From positions 209,937 through 273,936 of the forward strand of contig NZ_JANQBD010000010.1 in assembly GCF_024722015.1 (NCBI RefSeq): a stretch of DNA of 64,000 nucleotides, written 5' to 3'. The position numbers were made by a program, and so were the translations under genes. Below, one piece after another: positions 1 through 8,413 of this stretch. The notes under the pieces are model-generated. The model was not told the DNA's origin, searched no databases, and saw only the letters and a list, made by a program, of their open reading frames with translations. Origin of the DNA: Paenibacillus radicis (ex Xue et al. 2023). GTDB taxonomy: Bacteria; Bacillota; Bacilli; Paenibacillales; NBRC-103111. The stretch's first letter is position 1. Each line of letters starts with the position of its first letter.

Positions 1-765
1 CTAAGACAAGTGATGAGCTGCTCGCCGGAATACATCCGTGCGGCTGCTGAAAAAGCAAGGGAGTACAACACAGGGCTTCATGCGCATTTGGCTGAGCATC
101 GTGATGAGGTAAGATATTGCTTAGAGAAATATCGACTGAGGCCGGCTGAATATCTGGATTCGCTGGGTGCGCTGGGTCCGAATCTGGTCACTGCCCATAA
201 TGTCGCATACTCAGAGGGCGAATTGGATTTGTTGAATGAACGGAATGTTAAGATCATTCATTGCCCGCGGGCCAACTTCGGTTCTCATGGATTTCCAAAA
301 ACTCCACGGATGATGCAGATGGGAATGACCATTGGTATCGGAAGCGATGGCTCGGCAGGCTCTAATCTTAGTTTATTTGATGAAATCAGAGTGTTTCGTG
401 CGGGAATAGTCGCTTTTTATGGACTTCCTGTATTCGATCCCTTGGTTATTCCAGCAACTGAATTAATGAGGATGATCACCGCTGGAGGGGCTAAAGCACT
501 GTCCCTGGAGAATGAAATCGGAACGGTTGAAGCAGGCAAGAAAGCCGATCTGATTCTGGTTGATATCGATCAACCCCATCTTTCTCCAACCCGTAATTTA
601 GTGAACACATTAATTCAATCGGTAACGAGTAAGGATGTCGAGGATGTAATCATTGACGGTAAGGCCGTTATGATCAATAGAGAGATGCTCACCTTGGATG
701 AAGAGCGGATTCTGTACGAAAGTGCTATTAAGATGGATAACATGGTGATTAAAGCAGGGATTTAG
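1..765 (+). CDS. Amidohydrolase, probably a purine or related deaminase (5' end outside window)
   Basis: The frame is open from base 1, so this is the C-terminal part (about 254 residues) of a longer protein; family members usually have 420-470. Visible amidohydrolase-superfamily marks are HAHLAEH (metal-binding His and downstream Glu), AHNV (metal His), HCPRANF (typical HCPxxN strand) and [11 protein letters not shown], whose Asp is the catalytic metal ligand. The C-terminal [15 protein letters not shown] is the usual closing beta-sandwich strand. The family hydrolyses C-N or C-Cl bonds of purines, pyrimidines and triazines. The next gene is xpt, 28 bp downstream with its own RBS, which favours a purine deaminase feeding salvage. 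That substrate is inference; an MtaD/SAH-deaminase or TrzN-like role is possible. Confidence 0.8.
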   Translation, partial: LRQVMSCSPEYIRAAAEKAREYNTGLHAHLAEHRDEVRYCLEKYRLRPAEYLDSLGALGPNLVTAHNVAYSEGELDLLNERNVKIIHCPRANFGSHGFPKTPRMMQMGMTIGIGSDGSAGSNLSLFDEIRVFRAGIVAFYGLPVFDPLVIPATELMRMITAGGAKALSLENEIGTVEAGKKADLILVDIDQPHLSPTRNLVNTLIQSVTSKDVEDVIIDGKAVMINREMLTLDEERILYESAIKMDNMVIKAGI

Positions 766-793
766 ATTTTCGCATATTGCTGGAGGAACATGT

Positions 794-1390
794 ATGAAAG
801 AACTGCAGGATAAAATAATTAATGAAGGTATTGTGCTTAACGAAGAGGTATTGAAGGTAGATTCGTTCCTGAATCATCAGGTTGACCCTATGCTAATGAT
901 GAGCATTGGACAGGAATTTGCTAGAAGGTTCGAGAACCAAGCTATTGATAAGGTGCTCACCTTAGAATCTTCAGGCATCGCCCCGGCGCTCATGACCGCT
1001 TTGTATTTGAAAGCACCGCTGCTGTTCGCCCGTAAGCAAAAGTCGTTGACGCTGACGGACAACCTGTATGTCGAAACGGTTTACTCCTTTACGAAACAGC
1101 AGACAAGCGATGTTACAGTATCGCGGAAGTTTTTGTCGCCAGGAGAGAAAGTGTTGATTATTGACGACTTTCTTGCACATGGAGAAGCTGCCTTCGGCAT
1201 GGCTCGTATCGTTGAAGCAGCCGGTGCAGAGGTAGTAGGTATGGGGATCGTAATAGAAAAGTCATTTCAGGATGGTTACCGCAAGCTTCAAGAAGCGGGT
1301 TACCGTGTGGAATCTCTAGCCCGAATTGCATCTCTTTCTATAGAACGGATAGAATTTGCTGAGCAGAATATACCGGTCTCATCACGGTAA
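794..1390 (+). CDS. xpt: Xanthine phosphoribosyltransferase
   Basis: This 198-residue protein matches Bacillus-type Xpt in length (194) and pattern. It converts xanthine plus PRPP to XMP in the cytoplasm. The N-terminus has the Xpt hallmark NHQVDP and [16 protein letters not shown] is the loop before the hood, and [13 protein letters not shown] is the PRPP-binding motif with its acidic pair. ATG is preceded by TGGAGG at a proper distance. The short gap after the amidohydrolase suggests co-transcription. Any purine riboswitch, which in Bacillus precedes xpt, would lie upstream of the window; none is present in the 28-bp gap. Confidence 0.93.
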   Translation: MKELQDKIINEGIVLNEEVLKVDSFLNHQVDPMLMMSIGQEFARRFENQAIDKVLTLESSGIAPALMTALYLKAPLLFARKQKSLTLTDNLYVETVYSFTKQQTSDVTVSRKFLSPGEKVLIIDDFLAHGEAAFGMARIVEAAGAEVVGMGIVIEKSFQDGYRKLQEAGYRVESLARIASLSIERIEFAEQNIPVSSR

Positions 1391-1420
1391 TACGGCCTGC
1401 AGAGAACCAATAAGGAATTG

Positions 1421-1467
1421 CACATAAGGAGTCGGCCAATGCACATTGGTACGGCTCCTTTGTGTGT
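1421..1467 (+). terminator. Imperfect hairpin after xpt
   Basis: CACATAAGGAG...CCAATG is complementary, with mismatches, to CATTGG...CTCCTTTGTGTG. It lies just after the xpt stop. Only a weak T content follows, so it may be a weak terminator or an mRNA-end structure. Confidence 0.45.
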
Positions 1468-1574
1468 TGCTTAACTTCGCATCACTCCGAGGAACAGGGG
1501 GCTCTATTATGATGCACACCTGTCCGTGAGTTCACGAATTCGAAGAAATGCAGGACAATTAGCGACGGTAAAGC

Positions 1575-1603
1575 TTGACTTTTAAAGTTGTCATCACTAC
1601 AAT
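1575..1603 (+). promoter_or_regulatory. Sigma-A promoter of the BlaI/M56/Bdb operon
   Basis: TTGACT (1575-1580), a 17-bp spacer and TACAAT (1598-1603) make a near-consensus sigma-A promoter 23 bp before the repressor ATG at 1626. The transcript would start near 1610, which rules out an in-frame TTG start at 1575. Confidence 0.8.
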
Positions 1604-1611
1604 TTGTAGTG
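1595..1611. promoter_or_regulatory. BlaI/MecI-type operator overlapping the -10 box
   Basis: CACTACAATTTGTAGTG is a 17-bp palindrome, perfect except for its central base. It contains the TACA/TGTA half-sites known for the BlaI/MecI/CopY repressor family. It covers the -10 box and the likely start of transcription, so the repressor encoded directly downstream probably shuts off its own operon. The half-site spacing is one base longer than in the classical BlaI operator. Confidence 0.75.
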
Positions 1612-1625
1612 TGAGGTGTGGCCGA

Positions 1626-2039
1626 ATGAAAATACATAATTTTAAGTACAACGAGAGTGGATTAAACCGTTTTTTCGGAACCCTGGAAGCGAAGATAATG
1701 GACATCCTCTGGGACGGCGAGGAAATGGTCATTAAAGACGTACAGCATAAGCTTGAAGAGGAGAAAGTCGTCAACTTTAACACCGTAATGACTGTTATGA
1801 ACAGGCTGGTGGAGAAGCGTGTTTTGCAAAAGCGTGCAGCGGGCAGGTCCTTTTTATACCGTCCGGTTCTGTCCAAGCCTGAATTTCTGGAGGCACAATC
1901 CAAAGAACTGACACATGAGCTTATGGAGGAGTTTGGCTCTCTAGTGGTGAATCATATGTTGGACGCGCTGGAAGTGGCGGATCCTATGCTCATGGATAAG
2001 CTGGAGCAAAAAATCAAGGAACTCAAGAAGGAAACCTAA
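1626..2039 (+). CDS. BlaI/MecI-family transcriptional repressor
   Basis: The 137-residue protein has the penicillinase-repressor winged helix: LEAKIMDILWDGEE (helix 1), a central KDVQHKLEEEKVVNFNTV-type recognition region and MTVMNRLVEKRVLQKR followed by the wing. A C-terminal dimerisation part holds the region cut by BlaR1-type proteases in relatives. The ATG at 1626 is chosen because GAGGTG sits just before it and the promoter lies immediately upstream. The gene is followed three bases later by an M56 protease, the partner class that inactivates such repressors. The palindrome at 1595-1611 suggests autorepression. The signal is unknown. Confidence 0.88.
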   Translation: MKIHNFKYNESGLNRFFGTLEAKIMDILWDGEEMVIKDVQHKLEEEKVVNFNTVMTVMNRLVEKRVLQKRAAGRSFLYRPVLSKPEFLEAQSKELTHELMEEFGSLVVNHMLDALEVADPMLMDKLEQKIKELKKET

Positions 2040-2042
2040 TCT

Positions 2043-2891
2043 ATGTGGGAGAACCGGTCGAGGTTGATTTTTATCACATGTTCGTTGTTTTCGTGTGTGC
2101 TGTTACTGCAAATGGGCTTGTATATGGTTCATGTTATTATGGACTGGAGGATGGGTTACAACATCATTGAGCTTTGCCATACTCTACTGCAGGCATATGG
2201 GCTGAATTTTGCCGGTTATGCGCTTCAAGCCATCGTGTATCAAACCTTTTTCTTATTTGTTTTTACGATCATCCGACAAGCTTATCTGTCCATTAGGTTT
2301 GCAAGTAAGATCGCCGTATGCCGCAACCAGCTGCTCTCCCGCGAAATGAATCGAAAGTACGGAACAGGCAAAGAGGAGATTTCGGTCATAAACAGCTCGA
2401 CGCCTATCGCGTTGGCAACAGGCTTTTTTAAACGGCGTATTGTTCTTTCAACGGGTCTGCTGAAGCTGTTAAGCAAGAATGAGCTAAGGGCTGTCCTTTA
2501 CCACGAATCGTTTCATGCCAGATCTTCAGATCCTTTGAAAACATTCATGCTGTCTCTTTTTGCCACGGCATTGTGGTATATTCCGATTTTAAAATGGTTT
2601 CAGCGTAACTACAACATTGTGAGGGAAGTGCTGGCAGATCAGTACGCCATACATCGTATGGGAACCTCGGCAGAGCTCGGAAGCGCCTTGCTGAAGCTGT
2701 TGAGGGGAGGCATTCCCGCGCGGATGCCGGTATCGCATGTTTCCATCACAGATGCTTCGATTAACTATCGAATTCAGCAGATTCTGGAGCCTGAAAGAAA
2801 GCTTGAGCTAAAATGGCCAATGGCACCTCTTATGATTTCGATTCAGGTGGTTGCGCTGTTGAGCGTTATGTTTATGATCCTCATGCGTTAG
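2043..2891 (+). CDS. BlaR1-like M56 membrane metalloprotease without a sensor domain
   Basis: The 282 residues show about four membrane segments (near 7-30, 52-78, 165-185 and 260-281). A zinc-protease motif HESFH lies at 154-158, with a likely third ligand at Glu195 in REVLAD. This is the M56 layout of BlaR1/MecR1, with the HExxH in the cytoplasmic loop between TM3 and TM4. BlaR1 proteins are about 600 residues and end in a penicillin-binding sensor; this one stops after TM4. It follows the repressor gene by three bases, so it probably cleaves that repressor. What it senses is not visible. It could work with an extracytoplasmic partner such as the Bdb proteins encoded next. Confidence 0.85.
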   Translation: MWENRSRLIFITCSLFSCVLLLQMGLYMVHVIMDWRMGYNIIELCHTLLQAYGLNFAGYALQAIVYQTFFLFVFTIIRQAYLSIRFASKIAVCRNQLLSREMNRKYGTGKEEISVINSSTPIALATGFFKRRIVLSTGLLKLLSKNELRAVLYHESFHARSSDPLKTFMLSLFATALWYIPILKWFQRNYNIVREVLADQYAIHRMGTSAELGSALLKLLRGGIPARMPVSHVSITDASINYRIQQILEPERKLELKWPMAPLMISIQVVALLSVMFMILMR

Positions 2892-2936
2892 TAAGTAGAA
2901 TATTAAACTATACACATAGTAAAGGAAGAGAATCCG

Positions 2937-3644
2937 TTGAAAAAAAACAATACCAATAAGGCAAGCTATAAAGAACAACGCAAGCTGGAAGCGCAGAAGC
3001 AGCAAAGAACGACAAGAAGACTTATTTGGATTACGGGTATTTTTATCGTTGCGATTATTGCAGCTGTTATTATCTTTCAACCGAAAGCAGCACCGGTCGA
3101 GATCGCTTATGACACCATGCCGAGCCTGGGGCAAGCGAATGCTCCTGTAAAAATTGTGGAGCTAGGGGACTACAAATGTCCTTCCTGCCAATATTTCAGC
3201 CAGCAGTTCGAGCCACAGATTAAGAAAGACTATGTGGATAAGGGCTTAGCCTCATTTCATTTTATGAATTTTACCATTATCGGACCTGATTCGAATACCG
3301 CGGCGCTTGCTGGCCAGTCTGTTTTTCATCAAAATAATGATGCTTACTGGAAGTTTTACGATGCTCTGTATAAAAACCAAGGTGATGAGAAGGTTCAGTG
3401 GGCGACTCCTCAATTTCTGGTAGACTTGGCGAAGAAAGAAAACCTGCCGATTGATTATGACAAGCTCATGCTGGATATTACTTCGAAAAAGTACCAAAAT
3501 GAGGTCGATGCACACAATGCGTTTGCCCGTAAAAATCAAGTGAACAGCACACCGACCCTGTTTATTAATGGCAAGAAGTTCGATAATTCTATGGATTACA
3601 ACGCCATTAAAGCAGCGATTGATAAAGCAGTAAAGGGTGAATAG
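2937..3644 (+). CDS. bdbD: DsbA/BdbD-like thiol-disulfide oxidoreductase, membrane-anchored
   Basis: This 235-residue protein starts at TTG behind AAAGGAAGAG. A basic N-terminus (1-28) and a single membrane anchor (about 29-47) are followed by an extracytoplasmic thioredoxin fold. The active site is CPSC at 81-84 inside DYKCPSCQYF, and NSTPTLFING supplies the cis-proline loop. BdbD-type proteins oxidise cysteine pairs in exported proteins and are re-oxidised by a BdbC/DsbB partner, encoded five bases downstream. The operon with a BlaI-M56 switch implies inducible disulfide formation. Confidence 0.9.
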   Translation: MKKNNTNKASYKEQRKLEAQKQQRTTRRLIWITGIFIVAIIAAVIIFQPKAAPVEIAYDTMPSLGQANAPVKIVELGDYKCPSCQYFSQQFEPQIKKDYVDKGLASFHFMNFTIIGPDSNTAALAGQSVFHQNNDAYWKFYDALYKNQGDEKVQWATPQFLVDLAKKENLPIDYDKLMLDITSKKYQNEVDAHNAFARKNQVNSTPTLFINGKKFDNSMDYNAIKAAIDKAVKGE

Positions 3645-3649
3645 CCAGG

Positions 3650-4123
3650 ATGAGGATTATTCAAGCCGCTAAGCAATATGCTCTTTACCTGGCCTGGGTA
3701 GTGTCGCTTGTAGCTACGCTGGGTAGCTTGTACTTTAGTGAAATTTTGGGCTATGAGCCATGCAAGCTTTGCTGGCTTCAGCGCATATGCATGTATCCAC
3801 AGGCTATATTGCTGGGGATGGCGTGCTTCAAGAATGATCGCAGAATGGCGTCGTATTTGTTTCCGCTGAGCCTTATTGGAGGATGCATTTCGCTCTACCA
3901 CTATGCGGAGCAAAAAATTCCCGCCTTGGCTAAGCTGCTGCCATGCACAGTAGGGGTGCCGTGCAATGAGGATTACATCGATTGGCTCGGATTTATTACG
4001 ATCCCTTTTCTGGCTCTGATCGCATTCATTCTGATGGCTAGCTTCTTGTGGTTGCAGAAGCGTTCTCTTAAGGAAGAAGAAGAGGAAAAGCAGGACGAAG
4101 AGTATGTGCAGGTTCAGGAGTAG
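3650..4123 (+). CDS. bdbC: DsbB/BdbC-like quinone-linked disulfide oxidase
   Basis: The 157-residue protein has four hydrophobic segments. It has the two expected cysteine pairs: C38-x-x-C41 (EPCKLCWLQR, the DsbB signature) and C99/C105 (LLPCTVGVPC). BdbC passes electrons from reduced BdbD to quinone in the membrane. The length fits the Bacillus family (about 140 residues). The extra C-terminus is an acidic tail, rich in Glu and ending in VQVQE, presumably cytoplasmic. The gene starts five bases after the bdbD stop, so the two are surely co-transcribed. Confidence 0.92.
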   Translation: MRIIQAAKQYALYLAWVVSLVATLGSLYFSEILGYEPCKLCWLQRICMYPQAILLGMACFKNDRRMASYLFPLSLIGGCISLYHYAEQKIPALAKLLPCTVGVPCNEDYIDWLGFITIPFLALIAFILMASFLWLQKRSLKEEEEEKQDEEYVQVQE

Positions 4124-4221
4124 GTGCTGGAAGTTCAACGGAATAAAAGGGTATAGCATCATCATTAGAGTATATCGGATAAGTTAAACTACAGTGGAGA
4201 TTAAACCTTGAATGCAATTGT

Positions 4222-4249
4222 AGCCGTGAATCATATTCACGGCTTTTTG
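4222..4249 (+). terminator. Rho-independent terminator after bdbC
   Basis: AGCCGTGAA, loop TCATA, TTCACGGCT, then TTTTG. A perfect 9-bp stem with a T-run, about 100 bp after bdbC. Confidence 0.85.
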
Positions 4250-4283
4250 CGTCGAGCAGCAAGTATATGTATCTTGCTTTATC

Positions 4284-4473
4284 TAGCGGAACTCAAAGTT
4301 CCTCTATTTTGTCCACTGGGTTAAATCCGAGAAGATAGCGGAAGCTGCAATTCCGTTATTTGGGAAAATAGGGCTTCGCACACTAAAAATGGTAAGATAA
4401 CGGAATGAATGCTTCCGCTATTTAACCGTATTTAGGCTTATTTTGAAAATAGCGGAAGGATGATTTCCGCTAT
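4284..4473. repeat. Four GCGGAA/TTCCGC palindromes in a row
   Basis: Imperfect 23-25-bp palindromes lie at 4284-4306, 4335-4359, 4397-4421 and 4449-4473, each of the form ATAGCGGAA, 7-8 bases, TTCCGYTAT. Centres are 52-62 bp apart. Single copies and clusters of the same element occur in other gaps of this window. They fill the space between the bdbC terminator and the end of xylR. Confidence 0.8.
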
Positions 4474-4571
4474 CTACTCGAACCATGGATAGAGCAGCTG
4501 GGATTAAACAAGTTGGCATTCCGTGGGACCCGTTAAAGAACCGCTGTGACGTGAGACAAGCTCCTTCACTA

Positions 4572-5744
4572 TTATTCAAGAATAACCTTGGTGGATGCGA
4601 AGAAACGGGAAATAGCGAACGAAGCTGCTCCAAGTAGGGTCGAACGGCCCTCCAGCTCAGAGAATGCAATGCTTAGCTGGGCTCGCGGAAACGGTAGGGA
4701 ACGCTTTTTCATTATGCTTAGAATCGGAGGTAGCAGCCACTCCTTGGCGCTAACGATACTGCCGCCAATAATGATCAGCTCCGGATTAAAGCAATTAATT
4801 ACATTAACCAATCCAATCCCCAAATATCGTCCTGTTTGCTCAAAGCGCTCTATAGCCTTTTGATCCCCATTACCTGCACGTTGTGCTAATGCTTCCAAAT
4901 TAATGGATGGATCATTCAATTGCTTTCGAGCATCATCTATCAATGCTTGCTCTGATGCATATAACTCCCAGCAGCCGACATTGCCGCAACGGCATGCTCG
5001 TCCATTTAACTCGATCGATAGATGTCCCATCTCTCCGGAGAAGCCGGAAACTCCTCGGTACAGCTCCTCCTTGATGATGACACCCGTTCCGATCCCACTG
5101 CTGATGCTCACATAGATCAGGTGAGAAACATTTTTTCCGGACCCGAATTGCTTTTCTCCGACAGCCCCGGCATTAGCTTCATTGTCAATGACCACTGGAA
5201 TTCCGAATTCCTGCTCAATCCGCTGCTGGAGCGGGACATCTTGCCAGCCCAGATTCGGGGCGAATAGCACATTGCCCTCGTCATCGCTAATGCCCGGAAT
5301 GCCGATTCCGATGCCTACAACACCGTAGGGGCTATCCGGAGCGCGTCGAATCGTTTCGTGGATGCATGAAATCAGCGTGCCTATAACTGAATCGATGGAT
5401 TCGTTAGCGTGAGCTGTTTTGTATTCCTCGATGATCTCGCCTTTCAGATCGGTGAGCACAGCCGATATCTGGCCGACTCCAAGATCGACGCCTACCGCAT
5501 AGCCAGCCGCTTGATTAAATAACAGCATCATCGGTTTGCGGCCTCCGCTAGATGCCCCGGTCCCGATTTCATATACCATCTGGCTCTCGATCAGCTCGTT
5601 AACCAGCGTCGACACGGTGGCTTTGGTTAGTCCGGTTAATTCAGCTATTTTGGCCCTCGATACAGGGGCATTATCTTTTATATGTTCGAGCACGATTGAT
5701 TTATTTATTTTTTTTACGAGATTCAAATCGCCTGTTTGTTTCAT
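4572..5744 (-). CDS. xylR: Xylose-responsive ROK-family repressor
   Basis: The 390-residue protein joins an N-terminal winged helix (about 15-65; APVSRAKIAELTGLTKATVS is the HTH) to a ROK sugar-kinase-like domain. Marks of the latter are VGVDLGVGQISAVLTD, IDNEANAGAVGE, GIGTGVI and the zinc motif CRCGNVGCWE. XylR represses xylose genes until xylose binds. ATG at 5744 is chosen because GGAGG lies five bases before it; the in-frame TTG 12 bases upstream has no RBS. It is divergent from xylA with a xyl-type operator between them. Confidence 0.93.
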   Translation of the reverse strand: MKQTGDLNLVKKINKSIVLEHIKDNAPVSRAKIAELTGLTKATVSTLVNELIESQMVYEIGTGASSGGRKPMMLLFNQAAGYAVGVDLGVGQISAVLTDLKGEIIEEYKTAHANESIDSVIGTLISCIHETIRRAPDSPYGVVGIGIGIPGISDDEGNVLFAPNLGWQDVPLQQRIEQEFGIPVVIDNEANAGAVGEKQFGSGKNVSHLIYVSISSGIGTGVIIKEELYRGVSGFSGEMGHLSIELNGRACRCGNVGCWELYASEQALIDDARKQLNDPSINLEALAQRAGNGDQKAIERFEQTGRYLGIGLVNVINCFNPELIIIGGSIVSAKEWLLPPILSIMKKRSLPFPRAQLSIAFSELEGRSTLLGAASFAISRFFASTKVILE

Positions 5745-5875
5745 TATGTCCTCCAAATAATTAGCTGCATAAGAATTTTCTTGGTTTTCCAGCCTAGTAG
5801 GTAAAAGTCAATTGGATAGTGATTCCGTTCATCTATCAGACTCCTCGATTGTAGCACGAAAACAAATAATGTTCA

Positions 5876-5894
5876 TCAAACTAAGTTAGTTTAA
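5876..5894. promoter_or_regulatory. xyl operator (XylR binding site)
   Basis: TCAAACTAAGTTAGTTTAA is a 19-bp palindrome around a central G with one mismatch. It resembles the Bacillus xyl operator core (TTAGTTT...AAACTAA). It ends four bases before the xylA -35 box and sits in the xylR-xylA divergent region. Confidence 0.8.
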
Positions 5895-5898
5895 TCAA

Positions 5899-5927
5899 TT
5901 TACAAACTTTATATTCGGTGATATGAT
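5899..5927 (+). promoter_or_regulatory. xylA promoter
   Basis: TTTACA (5899-5904), 17 bp, TATGAT (5922-5927). Transcription would start near 5934, about 50 bases before the xylA ATG. Confidence 0.75.
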
Positions 5928-5983
5928 AAGAACACAAACGTAAGATTATGAAAAATTCACTACTTCTTATTGGAGGGACTAAT

Positions 5984-7300
5984 ATGAGTTATTTTAATCA
6001 GCAATCGAAAATTCAGTACGAAGGCAAGCAATCGAGCAATCCGTTGGCATTTAAATTTTACAATCCTGATCAAGTCATTCTTGGCAAAACGATGCGTGAG
6101 CATCTGCGTTTTGGCGTAGCTTACTGGCACTCCTTCTCGGCTAATGGTTCCGATCCGTTTGGTGCAGGTACATATGTACGCAGCTGGGATCAATACAGCG
6201 GTATGGATCTGGCAAAGGCGAGAGTAGACGCTTGCTTCGAGCTGTTAAATATTCTTGACGTCGATTATTTCTGCTTCCATGACCGTGACATTGCTCCCGA
6301 GGGCAACACGCTGCAAGAAACAAACGAGAACTTGGATGTAATTGTTGGACTAATTGAGCAGCAAATGAAAGCAACTGGTAAAAAACTGCTGTGGAACACG
6401 GCAAACATGTTCACCAATCCTCGTTTTGTTCATGGCGCGGCAACTACAAGTAATGCAGATGTATACGCTTATGCAGCGGCTCAAGTGAAGAAAGCGTTGG
6501 AGCACGGCAAACGTCTTGGTTCTGAGAACTATGTGTTCTGGGGCGGCCGCGAAGGCTACGAATCCTTGCTGAACACAGATCTTGGTCTAGAGCTCGATAA
6601 CTTGGCGAGATTCCTGCACATGGCTGTAGATTATGCCAAAAAAATCGGCTTTGATGCTCAATTCCTGATCGAACCGAAGCCGAAGGAGCCTTCCAAGCAC
6701 CAGTATGATTTCGATGCGGCAACTGCGCTGTCATTCTTGCAAAAATACGATTTGCTGCCGTACTTCAAGCTTAATATCGAAGCTAACCATGCGACATTAG
6801 CCGGTCATACGTTTGAGCATGAGCTGCGTGTTTCCCGTATTAACGGAGTGCTTGGTTCCATTGATGCTAACCAAGGTGATGTGCTGCTGGGATGGGACAC
6901 AGATGAATTCCCGACGGACCTGTATTCGACAACACTTGCTATGTACGAAATCTTGTTGAACGAGGGCGGAATCGGCCGCGGGGGTGTCAACTTTGACGCC
7001 AAAGTACGCCGTTCATCCTTTGAGCCTGTCGATTTGATTCATTCTCATATTGCAGGGATGGATTCATTCGCGAGAGGGCTGCAAGTAGCTGCTAAGCTGA
7101 TTGAGGATCGCGTTTTCGAAAATATTCTTGAAGACCGTTATGCTTCATTCAAAACAGGTATTGGTGCGGATATCGTTGCAGGCAAAGCTAACTTCCACAC
7201 TTTGGAAGCTTATGCGCTGCAAAACAAATCCATTGAATCCAAGTCCGGTCGTATTGAGCTAATCAGATCTATCGTTAACCAATACATCATCAACGCTTAA
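5984..7300 (+). CDS. xylA: Xylose isomerase
   Basis: The 438-residue length is typical of class II xylose isomerases. Signatures in order: [17 protein letters not shown] (catalytic His region), [25 protein letters not shown] (metal Glu and catalytic Lys region), [14 protein letters not shown], and [17 protein letters not shown] (metal-binding Asp residues). It interconverts D-xylose and D-xylulose. ATG at 5984 follows GGAGGG; an in-frame ATG at 5948 lacks an RBS. The gene stands alone behind its own promoter and XylR operator. No xylulokinase gene lies anywhere in the window. Confidence 0.96.
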   Translation: MSYFNQQSKIQYEGKQSSNPLAFKFYNPDQVILGKTMREHLRFGVAYWHSFSANGSDPFGAGTYVRSWDQYSGMDLAKARVDACFELLNILDVDYFCFHDRDIAPEGNTLQETNENLDVIVGLIEQQMKATGKKLLWNTANMFTNPRFVHGAATTSNADVYAYAAAQVKKALEHGKRLGSENYVFWGGREGYESLLNTDLGLELDNLARFLHMAVDYAKKIGFDAQFLIEPKPKEPSKHQYDFDAATALSFLQKYDLLPYFKLNIEANHATLAGHTFEHELRVSRINGVLGSIDANQGDVLLGWDTDEFPTDLYSTTLAMYEILLNEGGIGRGGVNFDAKVRRSSFEPVDLIHSHIAGMDSFARGLQVAAKLIEDRVFENILEDRYASFKTGIGADIVAGKANFHTLEAYALQNKSIESKSGRIELIRSIVNQYIINA

Positions 7301-7356
7301 GAAGTAGCTTGTTAAAATAAGGACTGCACAAATGGTGCAGCTGAGATTTGTAATGT

Positions 7357-7464
7357 AAGACAGCAAGTGGATAGTAAGTAGGATATTATGTAAGACGGTA
7401 TGTAAGATAGAGATTAAGACAGTAAGCAAGACGGTATGTAAAATAGCAATTAAGATAGCAAGTA
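7357..7464. repeat. Degenerate 36-bp tandem repeat after xylA
   Basis: Two similar 36-bp units at 7393-7428 and 7429-7464 (both begin AGACGGTATGTAA) follow a more diverged unit at 7357-7392. The period is a multiple of three. In one minus frame it reads as a hydrophobic Ile/Leu-rich string, but no RBS or start supports a gene. Confidence 0.7.
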
Positions 7465-7476
7465 AGCACAGCAAAG

Positions 7477-7522
7477 AAAGAAGCTGCCCTTTAGTCATTT
7501 GACCTCGGGGAGCTTCTTTATT
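7477..7522. terminator. Bidirectional terminator between xylA and the GNAT gene
   Basis: AAAGAAGCT (7477-7485) pairs with AGCTTCTTT (7511-7519) across a 25-base loop that has a further CCC/GGG match. A-rich and T-rich flanks allow use on both strands, fitting the convergent genes. Confidence 0.65.
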
Positions 7523-7566
7523 TGTATGTATGCTGGAGCATGCGACTCCATTGTCCATAGATAGCT

Positions 7567-8127
7567 TCAAACGCTTTTTATCATATGATAGTAGGTTTTC
7601 TTGTTAATCTGCGTTTCTTTATCGGTAGCATAGCCCAGCTTTTTGTACAAAGAAACAGCCCGTTCGTTGTATTGCTCCACGTTAAGGGCAATCTTCTTAT
7701 AACCGAGCTGGCGAGCATGCTGTTCAGCTGCTGTGATTAGCTCTGTACCGAATCCGCGGCCTCCCCATTCCGGTGATACGGCAAGAGCATCAATGTAATA
7801 TTCATCCTCGTCCGCTTCCTTATCAATAGTCAGGTTCGGCTCGTTCTTCATGCGGCGCAGCTGGTCTATTATGGGCTTATCAATCGTTTCGGCTTGCGAG
7901 CCGTGATAACACAGGATCATGCCGGCAGCCTGTTCGTTCATTTCTTTTATAAGATAGTTGGTATAGCTGAACCGGTTTCCCTTTTGCTCATAAAAGCTCG
8001 TCAACCGCTCTATTACCTCTTGTTCGGTCACCCCTCCGGTTAACTGATAACCGATGTCCTTAATAGCATTAAACAATAATCGTACGGTTGCTGAAGCATC
8101 CGTTAGCTGTGCGGGTCGTATAGTCAT
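7567..8127 (-). CDS. GNAT-family N-acetyltransferase
   Basis: The 186 residues carry the GNAT core. IRPAQLTDAS is the N-terminal strand and helix, the LAVSPEWGGRGFGTELI segment holds acetyl-CoA motif A (GxGxG-like), and ALNVEQYNERAVSLYKKLGY is motif B. The ATG at 8127 has CCGGAGG just before it, so the in-frame ATG 24 bases further upstream is less likely. It probably acetylates a small molecule or protein amine; no neighbour tells which. It converges on xylA and is probably a single-gene unit. Confidence 0.82.
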   Translation of the reverse strand: MTIRPAQLTDASATVRLLFNAIKDIGYQLTGGVTEQEVIERLTSFYEQKGNRFSYTNYLIKEMNEQAAGMILCYHGSQAETIDKPIIDQLRRMKNEPNLTIDKEADEDEYYIDALAVSPEWGGRGFGTELITAAEQHARQLGYKKIALNVEQYNERAVSLYKKLGYATDKETQINKKTYYHMIKSV

Positions 8128-8413
8128 AGTTCCTCCGGGTAATTTCGTCATTTGTTGAAAATAGCTCTGATTCTCTAATTGTCAGGTAAGCATAGATTAT
8201 TGCTATTATACCATTAAAGCTAGAGGAGAGCCCCTGGGGCTATTGCTCCTTATTCAACTTTGAGATATAGTGGGCGTAGATTAGTTTTCCCTTCTTCGGC
8301 CCCGATTAGACCAACGGATGCTTCAATAGATTTTGCAGATTATGCAAGCGATTCCATTCCCAAATAGTGCTGAAAACAATCTAGCGAATCCTGACTGACG
8401 AAAGGAAGATTTT
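8128..8413. other. Gene-free spacer
   Basis: This divergent spacer lies between the GNAT gene and the epimerase gene. I see no repeat, RNA or confident promoter in it. Confidence 0.5.

Noticed and set aside
1575..1625. Longer BlaI-type protein starting at TTG 1575
   Set aside because: That TTG is the promoter -35 box; the transcript would start after it.
7259..7570. Minus-strand frame of 103 residues with a hydrophobic repeated segment
   Set aside because: It overlaps the end of xylA, has no RBS, and its hydrophobic part is just the 36-bp repeat read in one frame. A terminator sits inside it.
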